A stretch of 64,000 bases of DNA from Muscardinus avellanarius (GCA_963383645.1 OY726576.1:14207659-14271658), one strand, 5' to 3'; shown: positions 22,060-34,301, counted from the stretch's first letter. Numbers and translations: made by a program. The notes: generated from the letters alone by a model not told the origin.

Positions 22060-22990
22060 TGTGCTGCTTGGTCTGCTGGACCTCGGGCTCTCGCCTGCCC
22101 ACTTGCCACCCCACTTTGATTTTCACAGGATCACACACTTTCCGCCTCTCCACCTCTCCCTCGCCATCCGTGGCCAGCACTGCCATCCTCCATACTGTTC
22201 AAATAAGAAATGTGGAAATCCCTTTGATTTCTTCTCCATGCTTACCTTCTATAGCCAACCCAGCTGCAAGTAATGCATCTGGGGCTAGAATGAGGCGCAA
22301 ACCTGTCTGCCTTTTTACTCTTCTCTATTACCACCAACCGCAGCAGTTCTAAGCTCCACCTCCCTTGCCTGGATCCTCACATTAAGTTTTGACGCCTGCC
22401 AACCTATTCTCCAAAAGGTGGGCAGAGTACTCTATGAAGGCAAGTCAGAGCATGTTGTTCTCTTTTAGTGGTTCCCTGCGGCTTCAGACTGAAGTCTAAT
22501 TTCTTTACTGTGGCCCATAACATTCTCCACCTTGCTCCCATCTGCCCCGTCCTGACACTCTGCTCACTGCCTTCAGCGCTGGCCTCCCTCTATGCCGCCT
22601 TTGTCCCCCACGCGCCCTTGAACACGTTACCCCTCGGCCTCACGTGGCCTCCCCTCCTTCCACCCTTTGCCTGCCTAATTCCTACTCAGCCAGTTCTTAT
22701 TTTAAGTGTCTTTTCCCAGAGAGGTCTTCTCTGACTTCCCAATACTAAATTTATCATCTCTAAAATTAAATGAGATCATCTTTGTGAAGCTTTTGGCACA
22801 GTAACTAGCACATATTATGTATTCAATGTTAGCTCTTATTTTTTGTGCTATTCTCATAGAACACCCTATTATTTCCCTTGATAATGCCTTTCTCACTTTA
22901 TAATTACATATTTACTTGAATTTCTTTATACCATATACTCTAAAGGGCAAGATTACATACCATTTTTTTCTTACTGTATATCTTAAAACC
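22060..22990 (+). mobile_element. LINE-2 3' region (sense), long
   Basis: Continuous resemblance to L2: CAAGTCAGAGCATGTTGTTC, TAACATTCTCCACCTTGCTC and AGAGAGGTCTTCTCTGACTT in the expected order. It explains the open frames on both strands here. Confidence 0.72.
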
Positions 22991-23459
22991 TAGCACTGAA
23001 CCTCACACATACTAGGAACTAATAATACTGGGTAATGTTGAATGAATAAAAGATCTAGTTATTTGTCACTAAATATGCCTTTGTTAAATTCCAATCACAG
23101 AGCACAGATCAGGAATTATGAGAAAGTAACTGGAGACATCTGGGTGATACGAAGGCACCCAGAAGGCCACACATGCCTCAGTCCAGCTGAGCAAGGTCTT
23201 TGTCTAGAGCAGGGGCTGGCAAACTACTGCCCAGATCTAGCGCCCACCTGTTTTTGTGAATAACAGTTTCCTGGAGTGCAGCCATGCTCACGCGCTTACA
23301 GCCTGGCCATGCTGCTTTGGCAGTACAGAGGCAGAGACGAGCTAATGTGGTGAAGACTTTCTACAGTCAAACTATTACCTCGGCAGGAAAAGACTGCCAA
23401 CCCAGCGCACGATCTAGAATGAACTCCTCTTGCAATAATTCTGGCTTCAAAATCTATAT

Positions 23460-23663
23460 TTTTTTTGGTGTGTGTGTGGTACTGGGGTTCCTGGAAACCC
23501 TTCTACCTCCGGGTTACACTCCCAGACCTATTTTATACTTTTTTTTTTTAATTTGGAAACAGGGTCACTTAAGCCTGCACAGCTGGCTTCGAACCTGCGC
23601 GATCCTCCTGTCTCCACCTCCCAAGTGCAGGGATTACAAATGTGCACCACCACGCCCGGCCAA
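23460..23663 (-). mobile_element. Type A SINE
   Basis: Antisense copy with GGTTCCTGGAAACCCTTC and CACTTAAGCCTGCACAGCTG. Confidence 0.88.
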
Positions 23664-23664
23664 T

Positions 23665-24070
23665 TTTTTTTTTTGGGGGGGGTTCTGGGGATGAAACCCA
23701 GGGGTATTCTACCTTCAAGCTAAACCCCCAACCCTATTTTTTATTCTTTTTTTTTTGGTGGTACTGGGGTTCCTGGAAGCCCTTCTACCTCCAGGCTACA
23801 CTCCCAGACCTATTTTATATTTTTGAAACAGGGTCTCTTACGCCAGCGCGGCTGGCTTCGAACCTGCGCGATCCTCCTGTCTCAGCCTCCCAAGCGCAGG
23901 GATTACAAGCGTGCGCCACCACGCCCGGCTATTCTTTATTTTTTGAAACAGGGTCTCACTGAGTTGCAAAGGGCCTCACTAAGTAGCTGAGGCTGGCTTC
24001 GAACCTGTGTAATCCTTCTGTCTCAGCTTCGCAAGCACGGGGATTACAAGCGTGCGCCACCACGCCAGGC
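23665..24070 (-). mobile_element. SINE split by nested type A SINE
   Basis: The outer copy's ID half (GGTTCTGGGGATGAAACCC) stops at CCTATTTTTTATTC. A type A copy occupies about 23738-23930, and the outer B1 half resumes with TATTCTTTATTTTTTGAAAC. The insertion point in the A-rich linker is the same as at 553. Confidence 0.88.
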
Positions 24071-24273
24071 AAGTAAATCTTTTCTGATTGCTTCCTTTGA
24101 CAAAATTAATTGTTCCTTCCTTGATCTTCTATAATACTATATACCTACTCTGCTACAAGACTTACCACATTGCTTCTAGCACTGATTATATGTTTATTAA
24201 ATAATAAAGTTCTTGATGATATGAATTCAAATTCACCTCTAGATATCCCTAAGCTCAAAGTTTCTCTTTTCTC

Positions 24274-24518
24274 TTTCCTTCCTTCTTCCTTCCTTCCTTC
24301 CTTCCTTCCTTCCTTCCTTCCTTCCTTTCCAGTACTGGGGATTGAATGCAGGGGCATTCTACTTCTGAACCACACCCCAGGCCTATTTTTATTCTTTATT
24401 TTGAAACAAGGTCTCACTAAGTTGCAAGGCCTCACTAAGTAGGCAAGGCTGGCCCCGACCCACGGCCCTCCGTCTCAGCCTCCCAAGCATTACAAGCGTG
24501 CGCCACCACACGCAGCTC
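24274..24518 (-). mobile_element. Type D SINE with (TTCC)n tail
   Basis: A TTCC array (about 24276-24329) runs into CCAGTACTGGGGATTGAATG and an antisense hybrid SINE ending CGCCACCACACGCAGCT. Confidence 0.87.
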
Positions 24519-24569
24519 AACATTTACTCCTTAGGGCTGAGATGTAGCTAGATGGTAGAGTGCTTGTAT

Positions 24570-24850
24570 AGAACAGATCAAAATAACTCTGTCCTCACGA
24601 AGCTTGTTTTCAGGTAGAGAACACAGAACAATAGATAAGTAAGGAGACATAGAATACATGCAGTGACACATACTATGAAGAAAAATAAGGTAAAGTAAAA
24701 GGGAAATGGAGCAGGTGGTGAGAAGAGTCCTGAATGAAAGCGTGTGCAGAACGAGCCTGGGGAAGCACAGGACAACGCAGTGCCGTCTGTGACGACTACG
24801 GGAGCGACTCCGAGTATGTAGGAGGTGTGAAGGAGGCAGCAGCCAGGCCA
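24570..24850 (-). mobile_element. LINE-2 fragment (antisense)
   Basis: CTGTCCTCACGAAGCTTGTT and TACTATGAAGAAAAATAAGG match the complement of the L2 3' region. It is preceded by a partial sense ID piece at 24533-24570. Confidence 0.65.
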
Positions 24851-24899
24851 CTCAGCAACTAAGTAACACGGATATTATGACAGCTTCTACTGAAACACA

Positions 24900-25110
24900 T
24901 AGGCTGCTGTCACAGGGCCAAACTCACTCCACGGCACCTCATTTTATTATCCTAAAAACTCTCAGGTACATACTATTACTGGCCCTACTGTACAGATGCG
25001 GAAACTCAGCAGGGAAACCGAGTAACTTACTCATGAAGCTACAAATCTAAAGCAAGGAAACAAACTGACACTATTTTCTAGACTCACTTGTAAATTACAG
25101 GGACAAGAGC
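24900..25110 (+). mobile_element. MIR fragment
   Basis: TACAGATGCGGAAACTCAGC and the downstream GTAACTTACTCATGAAGCTA are the MIR core order. Confidence 0.68.
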
Positions 25111-25215
25111 ACTTTAATGCTTTCAGGCCAGAATAGTCCTCCATCATAAAAATCAAATTTTACCTCTTAAAGTCAGAATTAAGCCCATGTTTCTAGTCTG
25201 GTTAGAAGACAATAC

Positions 25216-25418
25216 AAGCTGGGTATGGTGGTGTACTTGTAAAGTACTTGAGAGGCTGAGACAGGAGGATTGCAGGTTTGTATACAGTCTCAGCTACTTA
25301 GTGAGGCCCTGTTTCAAAATAAAGAATTAAAAAATAGGGCTGAGAGTATAGCTCAGAGGTAGAATGCCCTTGGGTTCAATCCCCAGGACCAGGAAAAAAA
25401 TATATATATATATATACA
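25216..25418 (+). mobile_element. Type D SINE with (TA)n tail
   Basis: Sense copy AGCTGGGTATGGTGGTGTAC ending GTTCAATCCCCAGGACC, then an A-rich tail with eight TA units. Confidence 0.86.
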
Positions 25419-26281
25419 GATAGCAAAAGTGTCCCCAGACTGCTATGAGAAAGACATTGAGTTCAATTAAGGAAATAAGAGAGAATTTACAGTTCCCTGT
25501 ATCAAATCATAGACTTGGAGATTAAGTTTAGAGTCGAGTCACACTCCAGGATCCCCATGAGCTGAACAGATTAGTCACCTATGCTCAGGACGGTCCTGGT
25601 CTGGGTATCTAGAGCAGTGAACTTGCATGATGCAGGCGGGTCCAGCCAAGGCTCCTTCTTTGCTGCCCACTACTCTGTACTCTCTAGACTCAGGCCACGG
25701 GCAGGCGCTTCAGACCACTAACATGCCGACGTCCACTGGCCATATCCCCTCTCCAAGACTTGTGAGGCCTGAGAGAGCACATGTAGGCAGGAGACTTAGC
25801 TAACATCCTATACATACTTTGTTCAACTACAAAAACAGTGAACTCAAAACCATACTCTCATGGCCCCAGCTAAGGCCCATTTATTTATCCTGTGTCTACT
25901 TTTTTGGAGAAGTATCTCTTGTTTTGGAGACAGAGCTGTAATGTTTTAAGGCTTCTGGCTGCTCGTAAACCAGCAAGTCGTCAGGTACTTCTGCAGTCTA
26001 AAACACTGGGCTAAGCCCAGCTACGATTGTCTTGTGCTCAAATGCCATTCAGAAACCTGAATTTCCACTGCTCCCTGTCTCCCCTAAGGCCTCTACAATA
26101 AACATATGACCATACTACTTCCTTCCTCACTGTCACTAGAGACGTCTTGACTCTGAACTCAGCGAACCTCACCTAGTGCAGGGCGCCTCTCATCACCCAG
26201 TGCACATCAACTCCCACAGTGCCGCAAACTATTCCAATCTCCTTGTTTCTGTCCTATCTGTTGTGCCCTCATTTCCCTTAC

Positions 26282-26461
26282 TTTATTTTATTTAGTGGTA
26301 CTGGGGGCATTCTACCTCCAAGCTACACCCCTAGCCCTATTTTTCATTCTTTATATAGGTCTCACTAAGTTGCGAAGGGCCTAAGTGGCTGTGAACCCAT
26401 GATCCTCCTGTCTCAGCCTCCAAAGTACTGTGGTTGTAAGTGTGCATCACCACACCCAGCG
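26282..26461 (-). mobile_element. Type D SINE, internally deleted
   Basis: Antisense copy in which the ID half has lost the box B text (GTACTGGGGGCATTCTACC). Confidence 0.8.
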
Positions 26462-26591
26462 CCCGCTTACTACCTTCATTTAAACTGCCCAAAGCTCATT
26501 TCTGTGCCTCCTTCCCACCCTCCAGATGGAAGGAGTATTCAGAACTCTTTCAGCATTTTACATGGAACATCTAATAGCATGGAACTGAATG

Positions 26592-26905
<314 letters not shown>

Positions 26906-27030
26906 TGGCATTTTCTTAAATGGGAAAAATCTTTAGTTATGATTGGTACTTGCATCCTATCTTGTTCATATTTCATGGGAATGGGAATGGATGGTAAAAT
27001 CCTCCTTCCAAAGACCCATTTATTCAAAAT

Positions 27031-27225
27031 CCAGGTATGGTGGCCCACGCTTGTAATCCCAGCATTCAGGAGGATGAGACGGGAGGATCACAGTTCCAGG
27101 ACAGCCTCATTTACCTAGTGAGGCCCTTGGCAACTCAGTGAGACCCTGTTTCAAAATAAAGAATAAAAAATAGGGCTGAGGGTAGAGCTCAGAAGTAGAA
27201 TGCCCCTGGGTTAAAAAAAAAAAAC
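27031..27225 (+). mobile_element. Type D SINE
   Basis: Sense copy, TCCAGGTATGGTGGCCCACG through GAATGCCCCTGGGTTAAAA; box B is lost into the A tail. Confidence 0.85.
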
Positions 27226-27696
27226 ATTCATCCAGTTGCTGGGATGATTAGTAGTGGCTAATGACTCTGAGATAAATCTTTTTCAGGGAACAGCCCTTGG
27301 CCTAAGATGGAGCCGGACCCTAGGGATTCGAGCTCCATCTCCCTCTGGCCTCTGCTCTGTCCACGTGGCATCTCGTTTCCTCATTTACCCAGTCTCCTGC
27401 CTTCACTGCCTCCCAGGTGATGCAGAAGAAAATACTTCCCCAGTCAACTCGTTGCATGCAAATGTCTGTGTCAGTTTGACTCTAGGGAAGGTCAGTTTCC
27501 CTAGGGCTGCGTATGTAACAAGATGTAAAACCAACGAAGGCTCAGTGATAACTGGACAGCACAGTCGCCACGACCACGGACCTCACGACGAGGACTTACC
27601 AGGTGGATAATTCCAGACACATTTTCATGTATTACTACACACCACACAAATCACACAAGCTGACTCCAGCAAAGACACTTTAAAAAGAAAGCCGAC

Positions 27697-28009
<313 letters not shown>

Positions 28010-28018
28010 GGGAAAGTA

Positions 28019-28228
28019 GAAGCCAGGCATGGTGGCACACATCTGCAATCCCAGTACTGGGGGGGGGGGGCGCGACGCAGGAGGACTGTAAGTTCGAGGT
28101 TAGCCTCAGCAACTTACCGAGGCCCAGCTTCAAAATAAAAGATAAAATAGGACTGGGAGTGTGGCTCAGAAGCAGAACCCAGAGTATAGCTCCTGGGTTC
28201 AGTCCCCAGGAAAACACACACACAAACT
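28019..28228 (+). mobile_element. Hybrid SINE with internal G-run
   Basis: Sense copy with a 12-base G run where CTTGGGAGGCTG is expected, and an ID half containing CAGAACCCAGAGTATAGCTC. Short CA tail. Confidence 0.83.
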
Positions 28229-28244
28229 CACGAATGGTTACTAT

Positions 28245-28340
28245 AATGGGGCTGGGGGAAGTTATTGTTTAATGAGTGCAAAGTTTCAGTTTGGGATAAT
28301 GCAAAAGTTTTGGAGATGGATGGTTCAAAAGGATGTAAAT
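28245..28340 (+). mobile_element. Old L1 3'-UTR fragment
   Basis: TTATTGTTTAATGAGTGCAA and TTTTGGAGATGGATGGTTCA match the L1M 3'-UTR text seen again at 62440-62510. Confidence 0.6.
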
Positions 28341-28341
28341 G

Positions 28342-28571
28342 GCTGGGTGTGGTGGCACACGCTTGAAACCCCAGCATTCTGGAGGCTGAGACCTGAGGAT
28401 GGCAGTTTGCAGACAGCTATTTAGTGAGGCCCTCTGCAACTTAATGAGACCCTGTTTCAAAATAAAGAATAAAAAATAGGGCAGGGGGTGTAGCTCAGAG
28501 GTCAATCCCCAGTAATGAGGGGGGGGAGGGGGGAGGGGAGAGGGCGAGGGCGAGGGCGAGGGCGAGGGAGG
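28342..28571 (+). mobile_element. Type B SINE plus G-rich (GGGCGA)n minisatellite
   Basis: Sense copy with GGGCAGGGGGTGTAGCTCAG ending TCAATCCCCAGTAATGAG. A G-rich tract follows (28517-28571), including five or so GAGGGC units, in the tail position. Confidence 0.85.
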
Positions 28572-28573
28572 AA

Positions 28574-28880
28574 GAGCTGGGCATGGTGGCGCAACACTTG
28601 TAATCTCAGCATTGGGGAGGCTGCGATAAGAAGATCACGGTTTGCGGATGACTTCAGCTACTTAGTGAGGCCCTTTCCAATTCAGTGAGACCCTGTTTTA
28701 AATAAAGAATAAAAAATAGAGGTGGCTCACACTTGTAATCCCCACGCTTGGGAGGCAGAGACAGGAGGATCGTGCAGGCAGGAACCCCAGTACCACAAAA
28801 AAAATTAAAAAAAAAATAAAAAGGACTGGGATGTACCTTGGAGGTAGAATGTCCCTGGGTCCATCCCCAGTACCACAAAA
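28574..28880 (+). mobile_element. SINE split by a nested shortened SINE, same orientation
   Basis: Outer B1 half at 28574-28718; inner copy at about 28719-28824, itself deleted between GGAGGATCGTGCAGG and CAGGAACCCCAGTACC (type A 3' end); outer ID half at 28825-28880. Confidence 0.78.
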
Positions 28881-28979
28881 AAAAAAAAAAAAAAGAGAGA
28901 GAGAGAGAGAACAAGAGAGAGAGGGGGGGGGGAGATAGAGATTGCCTGCCTCCCTCCTTTGTTTCATTCCTTTCTACCT

Positions 28980-29275
28980 TTTTTTTTTTTTTTTTGGTGA
29001 TATTGGGGATGGAACTCAAGGGCATTCTACCTCCGGGCTACACCCCAGCCCTATATATATATATATTTTTTTGTGTGGGTCTGGGGATGAAACCCAGGGG
29101 TATTTGACCTCCGAGCTACACCCCCTGCCCTATTTTTTATTCTTTATTTTGAAACCAGGTCTCACTGAGTTGTGAAGGGCCTCACTAAGTAGCTGAGGCT
29201 GTCCACAAACCACGATCTTCCAGTCTCAGCCTCCCAAATGCTAGAATTACAAGTGTGCACCATCAGGCCTGGCAT
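28980..29275 (-). mobile_element. Truncated SINE followed by type B SINE
   Basis: Bases 28980-29066 are an antisense ID half ending in (TA)n. Bases 29067-29275 are a full antisense type B copy (GGGTCTGGGGATGAAACCC). Confidence 0.85.
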
Positions 29276-29336
29276 TCCTTTCTGCTTTGACAATTAAACA
29301 CTAGTCACTGCTAATCAAAAGCATCTCTAAGGTTAG

Positions 29337-29543
29337 CCGGGCGTGGTGGCGCATGCCTGTAATCCCCGCGCTTGGGAGGCTGAGACAGGAGGATCGCACA
29401 GCTTCGAAGCCAGCCTCAGCTACTTAGTGAGGCTTTCAGCAACTTAGTGAGACCCTGTTTCCAAATAAAATATATATTAAAAAAAAGGTCTGGGAGTATA
29501 GCCCGGAGGTAGAAAGCCTCTGGGTTCCACTCCCAGTACCACC
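29337..29543 (+). mobile_element. Type C SINE with perfect 20-base target-site duplication
   Basis: Complete sense element GCCGGGCGTGGTGGCGCATG through CCACTCCCAGTACC. Direct repeats of 20 bases (starting AAAAGCATCTC) lie at 29317-29336 and 29544-29563 without mismatch, showing L1-type retroposition and recent age. Confidence 0.95.
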
Positions 29544-29693
29544 AAAAGCATCTCTAAGGTTAGAGCATAAAAACTTGCAACCCTTACTTCATCTGTATAA
29601 AGCACAATTTTCTTACAAAATCCATTATAAGGCAAATATTTCCAAACAGTTGACTCATCATTTCTCAAAAAGTATTTGGCTTTAAAATTAGAA

Positions 29694-29783
29694 TAGAATG
29701 GGGCTGGGGTGTAACTCAGTGACAGCTCATGCACAGAACATATGAGGTGCTGGGTGAGTCCATTCCCAGCATCAAAAAATAAA
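29694..29783 (+). mobile_element. ID element without B1 half
   Basis: GGGGCTGGGGTGTAACTCAG through CATTCCCAGCATC and an A tail. An antisense ID scrap follows at 29785-29822. Confidence 0.78.
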
Positions 29784-29954
29784 ACACTAGGCTAGTACTC
29801 TACTACTCAGCTACATACCCTTTCCTTGTTTCTTTTCTTTTTTTAAACCATAATATTAAATTTATTTAAATACTAGACAGGTAAAACATATATATATCTG
29901 AAGCAAAAAAGGCCACTTATGAAAACACACTAAATAGAGGAAGAAGTCATAGAT

Positions 29955-30455
29955 TTTTTTTTTTTTTTTTTTTTTTTTTTGTGGTGCTACAGATTGAACC
30001 CAGGGACATTCTAATTCTGAGCCACATTCCCAGCCCTATTTTTATTTTTATTTTTTCACTAGGTCTCACTAGGTTGGTGAGAGTTTCACTATTTGCTTGC
30101 TGAAGTTGTCCTTGAACCTGCAGTCTCCCTGTCTTAGCCTCTCAAGTACTGGCATTACAGGTGTGCACCACCATGCCCAACTGAACTCAATGGCATTCTA
30201 ATGCCGAGCTCCACCCCCAACTCAGTTCTCACTTAAAAAAAAAAATTTTTTTTTCAGTCCTGGGGACGGAACCCAGGGCCATTCTACTTCCAAGTTACAC
30301 CCCCAGCCCAATATTTTATTCTTTATTTTGAAACAGGGTCTCACTGAGTTGCCGAGGGCCTAAGTAGCTGAGGCTGGCTGCAAACTGAGGTTCTCCTGTC
30401 TCAGCCTCCCAAATGCTGGGATTACAAGCGTGCCTGTGCCACCACGCCCAGCTCT
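29955..30455 (-). mobile_element. Two antisense SINEs around a SINE scrap
   Basis: Type D (GATGAGAG-like variant) at 29955-30182; an ID scrap at 30183-30230; a full copy at about 30250-30454 beginning CAGTCCTGGGGACGGAACCC. Confidence 0.82.
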
Positions 30456-30476
30456 CTTTTTAAAATTCAGGAGTGA

Positions 30477-30800
30477 GCTGGGTATAGTGACACATACTGC
30501 AATTCTAGTACTTGGGAGGCTGAGACAGAAGGATTGCAAATTTGAAGCCAGCCTCAGTAATTTAGTGAAGCCCTCAGCAATTTAGTGAGACTGTTTCAAA
30601 GTAAAAAAGATAAAACAGAGCTGGCGTGTAGCTCAGAGGTAGAATGCTGCTGGGTTCAACCCCTAACACCACAAAAGAACAAGAAGAAGAAAAACAAAAA
30701 GCTGGGCATGGTGGTACACACTGTAGCTGTAGCTCAGTGGTAGATCACTTGCCTAATATGCACAAGGCTCTGGGTTAAAATCCCCGGCAATGGGGTGGGG
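30477..30800 (+). mobile_element. Type D SINE followed by a deleted B1-ID mini-element
   Basis: Full sense copy at 30477-30675. At 30700-30800 a B1 start (AAGCTGGGCATGGTGGTACA) is joined directly to an ID body (TAGCTCAGTGGTAGATCACT). Confidence 0.8.
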
Positions 30801-31284
30801 GAACAAATCTAGAATAGTGAGGGAAATCTCTACACAGTAGGACAACACCTCTCTATTCCTTACCAAACACCACGGCCGATGGCCAACACATAAAAGGGTA
30901 GTCACGTGTGACTCAAATACTCTCTACTTCTCAGGACTTCACGAGCCTTCAAACATTCCATTACTCAGTTAAACAGGGAAACTGCATGATTTAATAATAA
31001 AATGAGGGGAGATCTGATTTGATAAAATAGAAAATCATGATAAAGAAAACCTCAAAGAGTATCGCTTTCCAAACTCAAATGTAATGAATATTCTTAGACT
31101 ATTAGATAATTGTGCTCTCGCTCCCTTTCATGCTCCTTGATGGCAGCCTTACTACTGTCCTAGGTAAAACTTACCGCTTTTAAAGCAGTGCCCACTCCTG
31201 TCTTTCTACGTGGTGATAAAGGATTCAGATTTCAGCTTAAACCACAGACGCAGTGCCTAAGACCATAGAGACTTCCTGCCTTCC

Positions 31285-31731
31285 TTTATTTATTATTTGG
31301 TACGGGTGATTTAACCCAGGAACATTCTACCTTCGAGCTACACTCCCAGCCCTACTTTAAGTTCTTTTTTATTTTTATTTTTTGGCGGTACTAGGGATGG
31401 AACCCAGAGGACATTCTACCTCCGAGCTACACCCCAGCCCTATGTTTTATTCTTTACTTTGAAACAGGGTCTCACTGAGTTGCAAAGGGCCTCACTAAGC
31501 AGCTGAGGCTGTCTTCGAACTGTGATCCTCTTGTTTCAGCCTCCCAAATGCTGGGATTACAAGCGTGCACCACCATACCCAGCTTATTTTTTAATTCTTT
31601 GTTTTGAAACAAGATCACACTAAATTGCGGAGGACCTCACTAAGTAGCTGAGGCTGGCTGCAAATCTGCAATCTTCTTCTCTCAGACTACCAAATACTGG
31701 GATTACAAGTGTGCGCCACCACGCCTGGCTG
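31285..31731 (-). mobile_element. Type D SINE split by a nested B-like SINE
   Basis: Outer ID half at 31285-31363; inner copy at about 31364-31584 (GGCGGTACTAGGGATGGAAC); outer B1 half at 31585-31731. Confidence 0.83.
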
Positions 31732-31950
31732 AGACTTTATACGAGAGTGCTGAAAATCCATAAAAACCGCAAAGGCTTTTATAGACTAAGAGAAAAAAAC
31801 CACGAAGCCAAAATATTTAAAGGTAATTGTAGCCTAGAAACCAGAAATTAACTATGCTGTACAAACTATGGCCTCATATCACCAAAGAATAATATTTTCA
31901 AGAGAACATGACTAAAATAAATTATTTTATTACTTGTTAAAACACATTAA

Positions 31951-32165
31951 AGCGCCGGGCGTGGTGGCGCACACTTGTAATCCCAGCATTCGGGAGGCTG
32001 AGACCGGAGGATCACAGTTCACAGACGGCCTCAGCTACTTAGTGAGGCCCTCTGCAACTCAGGGAGACCTGGTTTCAAATCAAAGAATAAAAAATAGGGC
32101 AGGGGGTGCAGCTCGGAGGTCAAATGCCCCTGGGTTCCATCTCCAGACCCACACACACACACACA
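31951..32165 (+). mobile_element. Type B SINE with short (CA)n tail
   Basis: GCCGGGCGTGGTGGCGCACA through TTCCATCTCCAGACCC and ten or so CA units. Confidence 0.9.
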
Positions 32166-32471
32166 CAAAAACACCCCCCCACAAAAAACATCAAAGCTGT
32201 GTTTTTTTTACATGTAAAAACATTTTCTTTTACCTTTTTTTAAAGACCTACAGAATCTACAAGCCCTTACAAATTCCCAAGAGCAGAAAACAGTACAATA
32301 CCCTTTAATAATAAGATTATGAACAAACAAAATAAGACGGTGAGATTAATACGGAAGCAACTAAGGGAAAACAAGCCACACAGCCACGGTACGCGGTCAC
32401 CACAGACTGAGCAGAGGGCACGCCGGGGACAACACATGTAAAATGGCGACAGAGACAAGGCGAGGGCTCAC

Positions 32472-32498
32472 CTCTTCTGTCCTTGGAGTCAGGATTAC
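32472..32498 (-). CDS. PTPRA: PTPRA coding exon 3: 27-base cassette (9 residues beside the membrane)
   Basis: Exactly 27 bases with phase 1 at both ends, so it can be kept or skipped without a frame change. Included, it gives GNPDSKDRR (residues 140-148; human, as I recall, is the same with Ser in place of Pro). Skipped, the ectodomain joins directly at Asp-Glu-Thr-Pro. PTPRA isoforms differing by nine ectodomain residues next to the membrane are known, and this is that exon. Donor GTGAGC is good; the acceptor CTACGCAG has purines in its pyrimidine tract and looks weak, fitting optional use. It sits alone between introns of 7.3 and 13 kb. The insert is charged and adds no glycosylation site. 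Confidence 0.95.
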
Positions 32499-32999
32499 CT
32501 GCGTAGTAAGTGAAAAATAGAACATTCACTCAGGCTAAGGGAAAACATTGCTATTCAATTCAAGATAAAACAAAACAGCTCCAGGAATACAGACACTCTT
32601 CTTCATGTAAAGCGTTGGAGCTAGAGTGAGGTGTCCTCCAACCACCCGGAAAGGAGACAGCCCAGGCTGGCTAAGCTGTAGTGGTCTAGCCTCCTGAGCA
32701 CACCAACAATGCGGCATCAATATTCACACAAGGTGTGAGAATGCAAGGAAAACACAAATATACATGACTACAGGACTTGAGGGACCATTAAAATTTAAGG
32801 AGACAAAATTAAGTAAGGATATAGAAGACCTAAAGGATAAGAGATTATAAAATCTGACTGGTGTGTACCCAACTCTATATACTAACAGAGAAAATCTTCT
32901 CAAAGACCTGTGGAGTGCCTACCTACAAGCCCTTACAAAATCCTAATAATAAGAACACTTGAAAATTGAAATTTAAAACACCTAAAAATTAACAGTGAA

Positions 33000-33322
33000 G
33001 CCAAGAGTGGGGGTGCACGCCTGTAATCCCAGTACTTGAGAGGCCGACACAGGAGGATTGCAGGTTTATGGCCAGCCTCAGCAACTCAGTGAGTCCTTAG
33101 TTCAAAATAAAAATAAGTTAGGGCTGGGAGTGTAGCTCAGAAGTAGAATGCCCACAGTTTTTTTTTTTTACCCCAATATGATGTTTGAATATAATGCACC
33201 AATAAAAAAAAATTAAAAGAAAAAAAAAAGTAACAGTGATGGGGCTGGAGAGCATCTCAGCGTAGAGCACTTGCCTGGCATGTGCTAGAGCCTGGGTTCA
33301 ATCCTAATTCTAGGACCACAAT
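33000..33322 (+). mobile_element. Type D SINE, L1-like 3' end, then an ID element
   Basis: SINE at 33000-33158. GATGTTTGAATATAATGCAC with CAATAAA and an A tail at about 33176-33232. Plain ID at 33241-33322 (CATCTCAGCGTAGAGCACTT). Confidence 0.75.
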
Positions 33323-33775
33323 AAACAGAGATGAAAACACTTCTCCCTGCCTTTGGTACAGACCCCTTGTTATTTTTTAGCTAAGCATGAAGATATCTAG
33401 TAGAGACTATTTCTGAGACTTCATTGTCTTGTGATAAATTTAGCTAATAGAGAATAAGCAAAAGTAATGGGGGTAATTTTCAGGCCAAATCTTTTGGAAA
33501 ATAAACTACCTACACACCCTCTATTCTCAGGGCTGGAACTAGGGCCTAATGAAGACACAGATAACTAAGCAGCTACAGCAACACTGTTGGGATGTGAGAC
33601 CTCATGAGAGAAGGGACTTGGTTGCTGGTGGGCAAAGTCCTTTGACACGTCTGGGGAAGGAAAAGACATTCTGGTGTTGCTTCAGTCACTAAATTTTGGT
33701 GTGTCTTTGTAAGCAGCTTCTATTGTCCCCTATTACACCTACCCCAGGAATACCTATGCGGTATGTGTGTTTACA

Positions 33776-33961
33776 TGGATACCCAGGGGTATTCTACCTC
33801 TAAGGTGTACCCCAGCCCTATTTTTTATTCTTTATTTTGAAACAAGATCCCACAAGGTTGTAGCGTGCCTTAAGAAGCTGAGTTTGGCCTTGAACCTGCG
33901 ATCCTCCTGTCTTAACCTTCCAAGTACTGCGATTACAACCGTGCACCACCATGTCCAGCCT
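33776..33961 (-). mobile_element. Type D SINE, 3'-truncated
   Basis: Starts inside the ID half (ATACCCAGGGGTATTCTACC) and runs to the B1 5' end (ACCATGTCCAGCC). Confidence 0.82.
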
Positions 33962-34301
33962 AAATATATTAATTAACCTGAAAGACTGACAGTAAACAAA
34001 TTACGCATTCAATTCAAGAAGACAGTTGTCAAGTGTAAAGGCAGAAAGAAAAAAATAACAACAAAAAAACCCCTAAAAAGTGACAGAATAAAGAAGTAAT
34101 AGCAGGTTCTTTGGAGAAAAAAAGCAACAAAACATGAACTAGACAGTCAGACTAAACCCCCTGAGCAAGAGAAAAAAGGGCATGCCAGCATGTAAGCTGG
34201 AGGAGAGAGGTCACGGCCGCCGTGAACATTCACCAGAAGGGATGGCTTTCCCTCAAATTCGTTCAGATAAAGTAGAAAGTGTGAATGAAATGCGTGCTTC
34301 T

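Noticed and set aside
22060..22734. Overlapping 70-97 codon open frames
   Set aside because: They lie inside a LINE-2 3' region in non-coding frames.
33330..33740. Possible LTR-like or MER repeat
   Set aside because: Some familiar-looking phrases but no terminal motifs or duplication; insufficient to call.
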